Source of the DNA: Cytophagales bacterium | GTDB lineage: Bacteria; Bacteroidota; Bacteroidia; Cytophagales; Flammeovirgaceae | Reading direction: 5' to 3' | Length of the DNA: 64,000 nucleotides | Assembly: GCA_025056215.1 (NCBI GenBank) | Contig: JANWWC010000001.1 | Location: forward strand, 620,001-684,000 | Shown here: piece after piece, positions 35,816-45,502 of the stretch | Numbering within the stretch: position 1 is the first letter of the stretch | How the letters are laid out: every line of letters begins with the position of its first letter | Notes under the pieces: generated by a model | Databases searched by the model: none | Seen by the model: the letters and a program-made list of their open reading frames with translations, nothing else | What the model was told of the DNA's origin: nothing | Made by a program: the position numbers and the translations under genes

Positions 35816-37023
35816 ATGGAATTAAACGAAGATTTTTCGGGAACAAATGCAATGAACAAAGCTAAAACAGAAGCAAATGCTGCTGAAATAAAAGCAGGTG
35901 CAAACTGATGCGTCTGATTCAACAACCAACCTGCCAAAAAAGCCCCACTACCGATGCCTGTTTCTAAAAAAATATAAATAGTAGCTAAGGCTCTTCCTCG
36001 GTATAAATGGGAACTGCGATCAATAGCCCAAGCAAACAAAGCGGGAGTATTGAGTCCTGAACCTAATCCATAAACAACCGCACCTAAAAATAAAGTAGCA
36101 GGCTTATTTGCATAAGCAATAACACAAAGCCCTACAATCATTCCTATGATTCCGATTTTTACAACAACTTTTCTTCCGTATATATCAGAAACTCTTCCGC
36201 CAAATAGTCGAGAGAGAAGGGATGCAAGGGTGTAATATACATAAAAAATACCTTTATTAGCTATGCCGAGACTTACACTAAAATCTGGAATGAGCGTAAG
36301 AATCACGCCAAAAGCATATAAAGTGAGAAGAGTAATAACAGCAGGCTGTAGCACATGAGGTTCAAAAAGATCAGTTTTTGAAATTCGCAACATTTTCCAT
36401 GTGAAGCGCTGTTTGTTATGAAGGGTTTCTGGCATACTTCCTAACATAAGAAAAGCTATAAAAGCAATAACGGCTGAAACTCCAAAAAGTGCTGGAAGAG
36501 AATATGTTTGCGCTATCCAACTCCCAGAAAAAGGAGCTACTGCCATTCCCAAATGACTAAAAAAACTTTGAATGCTGAGCGCTTCTCCTCTTTTATGAGG
36601 AGCACTAATATCTGCTAAATAAGCAGTAGTACCTGTTGGAGTAAATCCAGTAGAAAAGCCATGCAGCAATCGCAACATTAAAAATCCTAACACTACTTCT
36701 GCAAAAGGATACAATGAGCTACATACCATGCAGAATACAGTTCCTGTTACCATAATAGGCACACGTCCAATCGTATCGGTGAGTTTTCCTGTAAAAGGTC
36801 TAGAAAGTCCTGCTGTAACTGTAAACAAGGCAATAATAAAACCTTTGTAAGACTCTCCACCCATTTTAGAAAGATAAGAAGGAAGTTCGGGAATTAACAT
36901 GTTAAAACTTACAAAAAACAAAAACGAGCCTATGCACACCATAAAAAAGCGAAAGGTGTAGAGAGAGTCTGTTGGCGCTGAATTAGTCGATGTTAAGTTG
37001 TTGATAAATTGTCGGAGGTTCAT
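35812..37023 (-). CDS. MFS transporter
   Basis: 403 residues with twelve predicted helices. The loop between helices 2 and 3 carries the MFS signature GKLTDTIGRVPIM (GxLaDrxGRkxxl-type), and a second copy is GGRVSDIYGRKVVV in the C-terminal half. It belongs to the drug/sugar-efflux type; the substrate is not determinable. The gene overlaps the preceding phosphoesterase by 41 bases. The first helix needs this start (MNLRQF). Confidence 0.9.
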   Translation of the reverse strand: MNLRQFINNLTSTNSAPTDSLYTFRFFMVCIGSFLFFVSFNMLIPELPSYLSKMGGESYKGFIIALFTVTAGLSRPFTGKLTDTIGRVPIMVTGTVFCMVCSSLYPFAEVVLGFLMLRLLHGFSTGFTPTGTTAYLADISAPHKRGEALSIQSFFSHLGMAVAPFSGSWIAQTYSLPALFGVSAVIAFIAFLMLGSMPETLHNKQRFTWKMLRISKTDLFEPHVLQPAVITLLTLYAFGVILTLIPDFSVSLGIANKGIFYVYYTLASLLSRLFGGRVSDIYGRKVVVKIGIIGMIVGLCVIAYANKPATLFLGAVVYGLGSGLNTPALFAWAIDRSSHLYRGRALATIYIFLETGIGSGAFLAGWLLNQTHQFAPAFISAAFASVLALFIAFVPEKSSFNSI

Positions 37024-37696
37024 TTTTTTCTAGGTTAAACTGAATAGCAGACAAATACCCCATCCCTTGCTTAGTAGTGTACACTGCGCCAGAATCAATA
37101 TAATAATTTCCATATACTAATTTAGGCGCAAAAGCCGTAGGAATATGACCAACTACTTGCACATATCCGGGAATCACAGCTAACTTATCTTTATTAAAAA
37201 TGGGAGAATCTAAACTAAAAAAATCGTTTTGCAGCACGTTTGCAATTGTAAAATGATTTTTAGCAAAAAAAGATTTACTAATTCCACCATGAGTGAGTAA
37301 ATACTTTTTGCCAAAATTTGTGTCTACCAAAACAACTCGGTGAAAAGTTTGAAAGTATTGTGCAAGCTGTTCAATAAACATATCTAAATGAATTTCATTG
37401 CGAGGAGCAAGATTTCTTCTCACAGATTCAATAGTTTGCAGTCCTCCACGCTCTTGCCAAAAATGTCCATATCTCGGGTTTTTTCTATGGATGCAATAAA
37501 ACTCATGGTTTCCTAGCAAACATTCTAGTTTATTTTGTCGAACAAATTCTACTGTTTCGTAAGAGCGCTTACCTTTATTAATAAGGTCTCCGCATAAAAT
37601 AATGCGGTTGCCTGCAGTCGGAATTTTATCTAACAAAGACTGTAGTGTATGCAAACATCCATGCACATCTCCAATTACAGTCAAATATTTATTCAC
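36983..37696 (-). CDS. Serine/threonine-phosphatase-type metallophosphoesterase
   Basis: 237 residues with the calcineurin-like motifs: GDVHG (residues 9-13), GDLINKG near 37, GNHEFYC near 61, and later THGGIS and VVGHIPT. Close to bis(5'-nucleosyl)-tetraphosphatase and bacterial Ser/Thr phosphatases of the lambda type. The start is a GTG at 37696, 4 bases after the GWxTD stop codon, consistent with translational coupling. It overlaps the MFS gene by 41 bases at its 3' end. Confidence 0.85.
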   Translation of the reverse strand: MNKYLTVIGDVHGCLHTLQSLLDKIPTAGNRIILCGDLINKGKRSYETVEFVRQNKLECLLGNHEFYCIHRKNPRYGHFWQERGGLQTIESVRRNLAPRNEIHLDMFIEQLAQYFQTFHRVVLVDTNFGKKYLLTHGGISKSFFAKNHFTIANVLQNDFFSLDSPIFNKDKLAVIPGYVQVVGHIPTAFAPKLVYGNYYIDSGAVYTTKQGMGYLSAIQFNLEKNEPPTIYQQLNID

Positions 37697-37700
37697 TTTT

Positions 37701-38927
37701 TTAGTCTTTTGTAAGAAATCCGGTTCGCCACTTGTCTACAGCGTTGTACCATTCTTCTTTATATTCAACCTTACGCGCTAACTCATAGCAATTGTTACAA
37801 AATAACGTATGCTTTTTGTAAAACTCAAACCTTATTTCTTGTTGATAAGCATTTTTTCCATACACCCATATTTCTTTATTTTCGTAGGAAATGATTTGCG
37901 TAGGTTCTCCGAAAACAATGTAAATAATTCCTTGGTCTGTCTTCCAACCTTCTTTATAGCCCGAAAAATATTTGTTAGCATAACTAACGCGCGTATAATA
38001 CGTTTTAATGAGGTTTTTGGCTTTCTCAGGATTGCCTGCTATATTTATCCAATATGCATCCAGTGTTCTTTTTTTATCATCCGTACTGTAAAATTCAGCC
38101 ATTTCACGCTGAGAAGAAATATAGATAAGAGGCTCTATAACGCGATGAATTTTCTTATACTTCGGAAAATCTTCAGGAGTAACTAAAATGGGAATTCCTG
38201 TTTGAGATAAAATGCTTTCTTTTAAAAAATAAAGCCCTGTTTTGGAAAGTACAAAAGGTTCATTAGTGCGAACCACTAAAACAGTGTCATGTTCAAAGTT
38301 CATATTTTCTGCATGATTCACTATCATCGGAGGAAGAGCAGGTGCAAACGTCCTACCAAAAAAATATAAAAAAACTTCTTTTGTCTGCTTGCTTTCAATC
38401 CATAAAGTATCATTGACCCTTACAGCATAATTTCCTACTGTAGGAGCATTTTTAATGATTAATTTGAGTGAATCGTGAATCGAAGAAACTGAAGAAGAAC
38501 CAAACAGATATTGATGTTGAACTTTTTGAGAAGTTAATAAGTCGTAAAGTACGATTTCTAAAGAAAAAGGCTTTTGTTCTTTAAGATACTCTATTTTCAA
38601 AGGGAAATGCCAAGCTAGGTTTTTCTTATAACAAAAAAGTCTTTCTCCTTCTAAGCTATCTGTTTCGATAATTTGAAAAATAGAATCGTAAAGCGTATAA
38701 ACCACAGCGATATTATTGACTTGTTCTAACGGACTTAAGCGAGGAATTTCAAAAACTAAAAGAGCATCAATTGTATTTTGATGCACTTTTACTGAAAAAT
38801 CAGATTTGATTTCTTTTAAATATTGATAGCTTATTTTTTGCGCATAAGCGTTTAAGTTGAACAATAACCAAAGCCCATAGAAAAGCCTCTTGCCACAAAT
38901 TGAAAAGTTTTTATTCTTTATTAACAT
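37701..38927 (-). CDS. GWxTD domain-containing exported protein
   Basis: 408 residues with a signal peptide (ending NAYAQ). The C-terminal part carries the GWxTD domain: AYWINIAGNPEKAKNLI, then YFSGYKEGWKTDQGIIYIVF (GWKTD at about residue 332) and GEPTQI. These domains are frequent in Bacteroidota and Acidobacteriota with no proven function. The gene overlaps the upstream lipoprotein gene by 17 bases. Confidence 0.82.
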   Translation of the reverse strand: MLIKNKNFSICGKRLFYGLWLLFNLNAYAQKISYQYLKEIKSDFSVKVHQNTIDALLVFEIPRLSPLEQVNNIAVVYTLYDSIFQIIETDSLEGERLFCYKKNLAWHFPLKIEYLKEQKPFSLEIVLYDLLTSQKVQHQYLFGSSSVSSIHDSLKLIIKNAPTVGNYAVRVNDTLWIESKQTKEVFLYFFGRTFAPALPPMIVNHAENMNFEHDTVLVVRTNEPFVLSKTGLYFLKESILSQTGIPILVTPEDFPKYKKIHRVIEPLIYISSQREMAEFYSTDDKKRTLDAYWINIAGNPEKAKNLIKTYYTRVSYANKYFSGYKEGWKTDQGIIYIVFGEPTQIISYENKEIWVYGKNAYQQEIRFEFYKKHTLFCNNCYELARKVEYKEEWYNAVDKWRTGFLTKD

Positions 38928-39546
38928 TGATAGTTACTTGTGTTGGAAGCCCAAACAACAAAACGCGAGTTCCATTCGGGTAAATAATTCCGATTTGTAT
39001 TCTAATAGGTTCAACTAAAAAAGCCATACCGGGAGGTGCGTTCGGCCCTGCTTCTTCTCGGGTAATAAATTCTTCAAGACCTTTATTATTTTCTCCATTA
39101 AAAGTTACAGAAGCTAACAAACGAATTTCAGTAGGATTATGCACTCTGTCATAACTAATGGTATCTTTGTTGAACAAAAACTCTACGGGAGAAGTCCTGT
39201 ATTCTTTTTGTCCACCGGGTAAAGCAATATATTTACTTCCTCTGACAGAATACAAAAGTTGAGCAAAATAGCGCAATTGTGCATCTGCATTTCTATACAC
39301 AGGTTGGATACCTCGGATATCTACGATAATACTATTAGCAGTTTTATTAGAGGGCTTATAAGATGCTGAAAACGTCGTGCGTTGCTGAGGTTGAGGAACT
39401 CCATTAGCATCCAACACAGTAATTGCATCGTCTATGCCCACATCTCCAATAGAAGAATCTCCAACCACGGGCGGAATTTCTTCTTGGGTTCTTTTACAAC
39501 TTATAAAAGAAAATAGTGTTATTAACAAAATAATACATTTTTTCAT
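38911..39546 (-). CDS. Lipoprotein of unknown function
   Basis: About 211 residues with lipobox FISC. A variable linker (EEIPPVVGDSSIGDVG) is followed by one compact beta-rich domain (SIIVDIRGIQPVYRN, IRIQIGIIYPNGTRVLLFG). It heads the five-gene minus-strand operon and overlaps the GWxTD gene by 17 bases. The start is ATG at 39546, one lysine-codon pair after a TTG at 39552. No family recognised. Confidence 0.6.
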   Translation of the reverse strand: MKKCIILLITLFSFISCKRTQEEIPPVVGDSSIGDVGIDDAITVLDANGVPQPQQRTTFSASYKPSNKTANSIIVDIRGIQPVYRNADAQLRYFAQLLYSVRGSKYIALPGGQKEYRTSPVEFLFNKDTISYDRVHNPTEIRLLASVTFNGENNKGLEEFITREEAGPNAPPGMAFLVEPIRIQIGIIYPNGTRVLLFGLPTQVTINVNKE

Positions 39547-39571
39547 TTTCAAGTTAGTTTGTTTTTGGAAG

Positions 39572-39601
39572 CAAAAATAGTTTTTTATCTCATATAATGA
39601 A
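39572..39601 (-). promoter_or_regulatory. Putative promoter of the five-gene operon
   Basis: On the minus strand TATTTTTG (39579-39572) is an exact -7 element with TTC (one mismatch to TTG) 19 bases upstream. The downstream ATG is at 39546. Confidence 0.5.
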
Positions 39602-39827
39602 GCTTTTTAAGCGGAATTTAAGTAACAAGAGAAAATTTGCCCCTTAAAATGATTAAACAAAAATTCTTATTAGCATAAGAAGAAATTTCCTTAGACGGCT
39701 TTTACCCCTTTCTTTTTTCTTTTGCGAAAGGCTCACACCATCGTAAAACAAACATCAGCACAACATTAATAGCTTTATTAATGCTACCTTTCTATGTCAC
39801 AAGAACATTACTTTGTCGTATTTCCGT

Positions 39828-41513
39828 TTAACCATTCATGGAAAGGAGAAATTCTTCATTATCTTTAGTACCTCTCATGTTATTGAGCAAATATTCCATT
39901 GCTTCATCTGTTTTCATATCAGACATAAATTTGCGAAGGATCCAAACGCGACCGAGTACATCCTTATCCAAAAGCTGATCTTCGCGCCGCGTACCAGAAG
40001 CCAAAATATCAATAGCAGGAAAAATTCTTTTATTAGCTAAACGCCTATCGAGTTGAAGTTCCATGTTACCCGTGCCTTTAAACTCTTCAAAAATTACCTC
40101 GTCCATTTTAGAACCTGTATCGATTAAAGCTGTAGCAATGATAGTGAGAGAGCCTCCGTTTTCCACATTGCGAGCTGCTCCGAAAAAGCGTTTAGGCTTA
40201 TGCAACGCATTTGCATCTACGCCACCTGAAAGAATTTTACCTGAAGGAGGTTGTATAGTATTATAAGCGCGCGCTAATCGAGTAATCGAGTCAAGAAGGA
40301 TGACAACATCATGCCCACATTCTACCATGCGCTTGGCTTTTTCTAATACCATGCTCGCGACTTTTACGTGACGCTCAGCTTGCTCATCAAAAGTAGAAGC
40401 AATCACTTCTGCTTTCACGCTGCGTTGCATATCAGTTACTTCTTCAGGGCGTTCATCTATTAGCAAAACGATCAAATAAACCTCTGGATGATTCTTAGCA
40501 ATAGCATTAGCAATTTCTTTGAGTAAAACTGTTTTTCCCGTTTTAGGCTGTGCAACAATCATTCCGCGCTGTCCTTTCCCGATAGGAGCAAACAAATCCA
40601 AAATTCGCGTAGAATACACATCTGCCTTATAAGAAAGCTTTAGGCGTTCGTTAGGGAATAAAGGAGTAAGATACTCAAAAGGCACCCTATCTCGAATTTG
40701 TTCAGTGGTTTTTCCATTTACAGATTCTACGCGAAGAAGCGCAAAATATTTTTCGCCTTCTTTGGGCGGACGAATTTGCCCCCGCACTGTATCTCCAGTT
40801 TTCAGGCCGAATAGCTTAATTTGCGATGGAGATACGTATACATCATCGGGGCTTGCTAAATAATTGTAATCAGAAGAGCGCAAAAATCCGTAATTGTCTG
40901 TCATGATTTCTAGAACTCCTTCGCAGGTGATAGCACCATCAAATACTCGCAAATCAGGGCGCCGAGGAGTTGACTTTGATTGCGAACCTTGCTTTGTTGG
41001 AATACTGAGCACATTTGTTTCATCCTCTGAAAGTTCCTCAGAAGAGAACCCGCCTGCAGAAGAAGCTTCCAAAGCATCAAAATCGGGCATAGGATAAGCT
41101 GCTTCTATATCTTCTCCTGGAAGAATGGTAGGCTGTAGTCTTTCTATATCTTCTAAAAAAGCATCTGACGATTTAGTTTCTTCTTGTTGAGTAGTAGCGT
41201 CCAAAACAGGAGCTTCTACAGACGAGTGATGCTCAGGCTCTACATTTTCTCGCTTGCTAATTCGGGTTCTTTTTCTGTGCTCTGTAGTTTCTTGATTGAA
41301 TTGATTATCAGAAACTTCTTCTTTAGAGCGCTTCGCTAATTTGACTTTTTTTTCTTTTGACTCTTTGGATGCAAAAACCTCCGGAGGAGCAGCCGCTATA
41401 ATTTGGATTAGCTCTTTTTTAGTTTTTTCCGCAATATTAGTAACACCAATTTCCTGCGCAATAGCGCGCAGTTCTGAGAGTAACTTAACTTCCAGTTCTT
41501 CTAATGTGTACAT
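39828..41513 (-). CDS. rho: Transcription termination factor Rho
   Basis: 561 residues. The Rho N-terminal helix domain ([20 protein letters not shown]) occupies the first 50 residues. About 130 low-complexity charged residues follow (acidic, Ser, Gln, with basic patches), then the cold-shock RNA-binding domain ([20 protein letters not shown]). The RecA-like ATPase has Walker A QPKTGKT near residue 325 and the conserved Q/R loops ([20 protein letters not shown]). It terminates untranslated transcripts. The insert is longer than in Escherichia coli and typical for Bacteroidota. Confidence 0.96.
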   Translation of the reverse strand: MYTLEELEVKLLSELRAIAQEIGVTNIAEKTKKELIQIIAAAPPEVFASKESKEKKVKLAKRSKEEVSDNQFNQETTEHRKRTRISKRENVEPEHHSSVEAPVLDATTQQEETKSSDAFLEDIERLQPTILPGEDIEAAYPMPDFDALEASSAGGFSSEELSEDETNVLSIPTKQGSQSKSTPRRPDLRVFDGAITCEGVLEIMTDNYGFLRSSDYNYLASPDDVYVSPSQIKLFGLKTGDTVRGQIRPPKEGEKYFALLRVESVNGKTTEQIRDRVPFEYLTPLFPNERLKLSYKADVYSTRILDLFAPIGKGQRGMIVAQPKTGKTVLLKEIANAIAKNHPEVYLIVLLIDERPEEVTDMQRSVKAEVIASTFDEQAERHVKVASMVLEKAKRMVECGHDVVILLDSITRLARAYNTIQPPSGKILSGGVDANALHKPKRFFGAARNVENGGSLTIIATALIDTGSKMDEVIFEEFKGTGNMELQLDRRLANKRIFPAIDILASGTRREDQLLDKDVLGRVWILRKFMSDMKTDEAMEYLLNNMRGTKDNEEFLLSMNG

Positions 41514-41745
41514 GAAAATAAAAATTGATTTTGTTTTTGAAGACTATCTATTAAAGATTTTAACATATTTTAGAGTAAAACCGCACTTTTTGCTTTAAGG
41601 AAAGGTAAAATCTTATATCGCAAACCAAACGCAAATATAAATTTGAACATAAAAAAATCAAAAACATTAGTTTTTTTCTTTTTTGATGTGATATATAAGA
41701 AAAATTTATCATAAATTTGGCAAAAAACTTAAATCTTAACAAAAA

Positions 41746-44205
41746 GTGAACATCAGTCAGTTTTCTTTTAGGCCTCGTTTTTTTTCGTTTCAGACCGTCA
41801 AAGCAAGATTGCTCTTCGCGTTTGTCGTCTTTTTGATGGTATCTTTATTTATGGTGATCGCAGTAGTATGGTTCGAATCTAAAGAAAATCGCATCAATAA
41901 CTTAGTTTCTACTCTCACCCAAATCAACCTTGACCTAAAAGATTGCGGGAAACTCGAAAAAGATTTTTTTACCTACGAAACTATCAACCCACAATTTTTT
42001 GAGCAAGGTACAAGTGAATTCTTATTAAAGCGAAAGATTATTCACCAAGATATATTTCAAAAATTAGCCAAACTCAAACACTTGGAGGAATTAGAAGGAA
42101 TCGAAATTGACCAAAATATCGATGAAATTGTATATCAACTTCAAAACTTCAATATTCTATTTGATAGCTTGGTTTTTTTGAGCAAAAAAAGAGGCTTTAA
42201 AGATTACGGATTAGAAGGAGAAATGCGGCGTTGTATCCATCAAATCGAAAAATCGGGCTATTTGTTCAATCATACTACTTTACTAACCATGCGCCGACAT
42301 GAAAAAGACTTTATGCTCAGAAAAGAAGAACAATACGTCCAAAAAGTCCTACAGACAGCTTCTCTTTTACGACAAGAACTCTCTCAAAATAAAAATCTTT
42401 CAGAATCTGAGCGAATTAGGGTGAACGATCTTTTGAATCGTTATGTGATTTTATTTAATGAAATTGTAGAATTAGAGCGTCATATCGGATTGAATATAAA
42501 CTTAGGATTAAAACACAGCATTTCAAGTCTTGAAATGGATATCGAAAACAAACTCCACGAAATTAATAACAAAATTTTTAATGAAGTAGAGGAAATCGGC
42601 ACACAAATTAAAATTTTGCTTGTAATTGTGATGATTACAGGAATTACCCTTAACATCCTAACTGCTTATGTGATTCTTAACAAACTAGGAAAGCCTATCA
42701 TAGAGCTCTCAGAAAATATTCGAAATATTATTAACAATCATCTAGAGAATGAAGATAAGTTACTCGAGATTACAAGCAAAGACGAAATTGGACTTTTAGC
42801 TAGCGACTTTAATACTATGCTCGCCGAAATTAGAGCACAAAATAAAGAAATCAGACATCAAAATGCACAACTACAGGAAGCGTACGAAAATATCAAACTT
42901 CTCTCGCGCTTAGGGCAAGACATAACAGCCCACCTGGATATGACCACTCTTATTGACCGCGTATATGTAAGTGTACAATCGCTCATGCCTGCAGAGTATT
43001 TTGGAATTGGAATTATCGATGATACTCACCAACAAATTTGCTTCAAAGACCAAATTTTATACGGAGAACGTATCGAAAAAATGTCTTTTTCTCTCAACGA
43101 TACCAAACACATTGCTCTATGGTCAATTAAAAACCGAGAAGATATTTTGATTAAAGATGCTTCGCAACCCCATCAGTATTTTCCTTATAAAATATTACCT
43201 ATTAAAGAAAAAATACCTTTATCTCTAATCGTTGTTCCGTTATTTTCTCAAGAAGAAATCATCGGCGTGATGACAGTACAAAGTTTTAATTCTCACGCCT
43301 ATTCTGAATATCATCATGGACTTCTCAAAAATCTAGCCACTTATATTACAATTGCTTTGGAAAACGCTAACTCGTATTTTGAAATTCAACAACAACGCCA
43401 AGAAATCCATGAAAAAAATCAAAATATTCAAATGAGTATTCATTACGCGCAACGCATTCAAGAAGCTATTTTGCCAAGCCTAGAAAAAATCCATAAAACT
43501 CTACCTGAATCATTTGTTTTCTTTCGCCCCCGCAATTTTGTTTCTGGAGATTTTTATTGGTTTAACGAAACCAAAGAGAAAATATTTATTGCAGCAGCAG
43601 ATTGTACAGGCCACGGAGTGCCAGGTGCTTTTATGAGCATGATGTGCTACGAAATGCTCAACGAAATCATTATCAAAAACAAAGTATACGACCCTGCTCG
43701 CATTCTAAAACTTTTAGATAAAGGCATTGTTTCTGCTCTCAAACAGCATGAAACTCAAAATAAAGATGGCATGGATATTTCTCTTTGCATAATCGACAAA
43801 CTCTCTGAAACAAAATCAGTAGAGTTTGCAGGCGCTAAGCATCCGTTATATTATATACAAAACGAAAGATTACATATTATTAAAGGAGATATTTTTCCAT
43901 TAGGAGGAGTATTTCCCAAAACTTCTGTACAAAAAGAATATAAAAAACATCTTATCACGCTTCACGAGAAAACACCTACTACTTTTTATTTGTGTTCCGA
44001 TGGTTATCAAGACCAGTTTGGCGGTCCTTTTAGGAAAAAATTTATGACAAAGCGCCTTAAACAGCTTTTTTTAGAAATATATCCCCTTTCTATGGAAGAA
44101 CAAAAAGCGAAAATTAATGATACTTTTATCGACTGGAAAGGAGATTGCGAACAAACAGATGATATTCTTATAATAGGATTTAAAATTAATTCACTTCAAA
44201 GCTGA
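41746..44205 (+). CDS. Membrane sensor protein phosphatase: HBM-like sensor, HAMP, GAF, PP2C/SpoIIE
   Basis: 819 residues starting at a GTG. A first membrane helix (about 20-45) and a second (about 285-310) bracket a helical periplasmic sensor; MRRHEKDFMLR is a motif known from helical bimodular sensors. A HAMP domain (about 311-365), a GAF domain (about 390-545) and a linker coiled coil follow. The C-terminal PP2C/SpoIIE phosphatase has the metal-binding acids in ADCTGHGVPGAF and DGMDISLCIID. It probably dephosphorylates an anti-sigma-factor antagonist or similar partner, none being encoded nearby. The 3' end overlaps the next convergent gene by 15 bases. Confidence 0.9.
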   Translation: MNISQFSFRPRFFSFQTVKARLLFAFVVFLMVSLFMVIAVVWFESKENRINNLVSTLTQINLDLKDCGKLEKDFFTYETINPQFFEQGTSEFLLKRKIIHQDIFQKLAKLKHLEELEGIEIDQNIDEIVYQLQNFNILFDSLVFLSKKRGFKDYGLEGEMRRCIHQIEKSGYLFNHTTLLTMRRHEKDFMLRKEEQYVQKVLQTASLLRQELSQNKNLSESERIRVNDLLNRYVILFNEIVELERHIGLNINLGLKHSISSLEMDIENKLHEINNKIFNEVEEIGTQIKILLVIVMITGITLNILTAYVILNKLGKPIIELSENIRNIINNHLENEDKLLEITSKDEIGLLASDFNTMLAEIRAQNKEIRHQNAQLQEAYENIKLLSRLGQDITAHLDMTTLIDRVYVSVQSLMPAEYFGIGIIDDTHQQICFKDQILYGERIEKMSFSLNDTKHIALWSIKNREDILIKDASQPHQYFPYKILPIKEKIPLSLIVVPLFSQEEIIGVMTVQSFNSHAYSEYHHGLLKNLATYITIALENANSYFEIQQQRQEIHEKNQNIQMSIHYAQRIQEAILPSLEKIHKTLPESFVFFRPRNFVSGDFYWFNETKEKIFIAAADCTGHGVPGAFMSMMCYEMLNEIIIKNKVYDPARILKLLDKGIVSALKQHETQNKDGMDISLCIIDKLSETKSVEFAGAKHPLYYIQNERLHIIKGDIFPLGGVFPKTSVQKEYKKHLITLHEKTPTTFYLCSDGYQDQFGGPFRKKFMTKRLKQLFLEIYPLSMEEQKAKINDTFIDWKGDCEQTDDILIIGFKINSLQS

Positions 44206-45102
44206 TACAATCTTTTGCAAGTTGCTTTCCATCATGCCGATATAGGTTCCTTCTTTGCTATTAGGACTTCCTAACGCATCTGTAAACAAAGTACCTCCTA
44301 TTAGTACTTGATGTTTTTTTTGCAAACAACCTTCTACAACTGATTGCATTAGCTTAGGTGAAATAGTGCTTTCCAAAAAAACAGCTTTTACTTTTCTGCT
44401 CACAATCAGCTGAATTAAGTTTTCTACGTCTTTTACACCATAATCAGAAACAGTTGAAACGCCTTGCAAGCTCTCGACTTCTATACCATACGTTTTTCCG
44501 AAATACTGAAAAGCGTCGTGTACAGTAATTAAGATTCGTTGTGAGGGCGGAATTTGTTTAATTTCAATCACAATATCTTCGTGTAAAGCTGTAAGCTTTT
44601 CAATATAAATAAATAAATTTTCTTCATAAAAATCTCTATTCTGAGTATCTACAGCTGCAATTTCTTGAGTGATATATTTGCAAGCTTCTGCCCACAAAGG
44701 TACTGAAAGCCATATATGAGGATCGAACGTATTGGGACCTACTGAAATAAGGTCTGATTTTTCCAAACCATCAGAAGCAAAAATTATTTTTTTTTCAGAT
44801 GTAAGTTTTTGCAAGATTTCTGTCATTTTACCTTCTAAGTTCAGTCCATTAGAAACAATAATGTCAGCCTCTTGCAAAGCGGTAATAGTTTGAGGGGTAG
44901 GTTTGAATAAATGTGGGTCTATGCCATAACCCATGAGAGCAATTACTTCTGCAGAATCTCGTACGATATTTCGGACAGCATCGGCTAAAATACTTGTAGT
45001 ACAAACAATCCGCTTTTTAGATGCTTGATAAGATGTTTCTGTTTCCTGGCAACTCCACAAAATAATTCCTCCTAAAAATAGTAATAAGACTCGCTTAATC
45101 AT
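44191..45102 (-). CDS. Zinc/manganese ABC transporter substrate-binding lipoprotein (TroA/ZnuA type)
   Basis: 303 residues with lipobox ILWSC. Expected metal ligands are visible: a His in GIDPHLFKP, a His in FDPHIWLS, a His in VHDAFQYFG, and an Asp in FTDALGSP. The characteristic TroA-type spacing supports metal uptake, but no ATPase or permease gene lies in the window, so it is an orphan component here. The ATG at 45102 forms an ATGA overlap with rhaM, which fixes the start. Confidence 0.88.
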   Translation of the reverse strand: MIKRVLLLFLGGIILWSCQETETSYQASKKRIVCTTSILADAVRNIVRDSAEVIALMGYGIDPHLFKPTPQTITALQEADIIVSNGLNLEGKMTEILQKLTSEKKIIFASDGLEKSDLISVGPNTFDPHIWLSVPLWAEACKYITQEIAAVDTQNRDFYEENLFIYIEKLTALHEDIVIEIKQIPPSQRILITVHDAFQYFGKTYGIEVESLQGVSTVSDYGVKDVENLIQLIVSRKVKAVFLESTISPKLMQSVVEGCLQKKHQVLIGGTLFTDALGSPNSKEGTYIGMMESNLQKIVSALK

Positions 45103-45428
45103 AACTGAAAAATTTTTTCCATCAGGACCCATTTCTCTCCCTGCTTAGCATGAGGTAATGGTTTCTGATATTTCCACATGAGAGTTTCCCATTCTTGTTG
45201 GCGAGGCAAAGTAGCTAATAAGGACATTTGTTTTTCAAAATCAAAATCGTCAGGTGTTTCAATAATCATAAACATTCGATTACCTGTGCGATAAATTTGC
45301 ATATCCTGAATGCCTACTTGGCGGATTCCATCTATGATTTCTGGCCAAACATGCTGATGATGAGAAATATATTCTTCAATTAAAGAAGTATCTTCTTGTA
45401 AATCAAGTGCTAAACAAAATCGCTTCAT
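45099..45428 (-). CDS. rhaM: L-rhamnose mutarotase
   Basis: 109 residues matching the family of dimeric ferredoxin-like rhamnose mutarotases: MKRFCLALDLQEDTSLIEEY, HHQHVWPEIIDGIRQVGI, QIYRTGNRMFMIIE, LPRQQEWETLMWKYQ. It interconverts alpha and beta L-rhamnose. No rhamnose isomerase, kinase or aldolase genes are present, so it may serve another sugar route or another epimerase step. It overlaps the metal-binding lipoprotein gene by 4 bases, an odd partner. Confidence 0.88.
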   Translation of the reverse strand: MKRFCLALDLQEDTSLIEEYISHHQHVWPEIIDGIRQVGIQDMQIYRTGNRMFMIIETPDDFDFEKQMSLLATLPRQQEWETLMWKYQKPLPHAKQGEKWVLMEKIFQL

Positions 45429-45457
45429 ACAATGAAATTTATTTTGGTTTAAGAAAC

Positions 45458-45496
45458 AAAAAAATCCCTTACAAGGATTTTTCTCGTAAGGGATTT
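45458..45496 (-). terminator. Rho-independent terminator after htrA
   Basis: AAATCCCTTAC (45462-45472) and GTAAGGGATTT (45486-45496) form a perfect 11-bp stem with a 13-base loop; on the minus strand it runs into seven T. It starts 7 bases after the htrA stop codon. Confidence 0.8.
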
Positions 45497-45502
45497 ACAA
45501 AT

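Noticed and set aside
39547-39827. Extra gene or RNA between rho and the lipoprotein operon
   Set aside because: AT-rich gap of 281 bases with only the promoter element listed; no frame or structure worth reporting.
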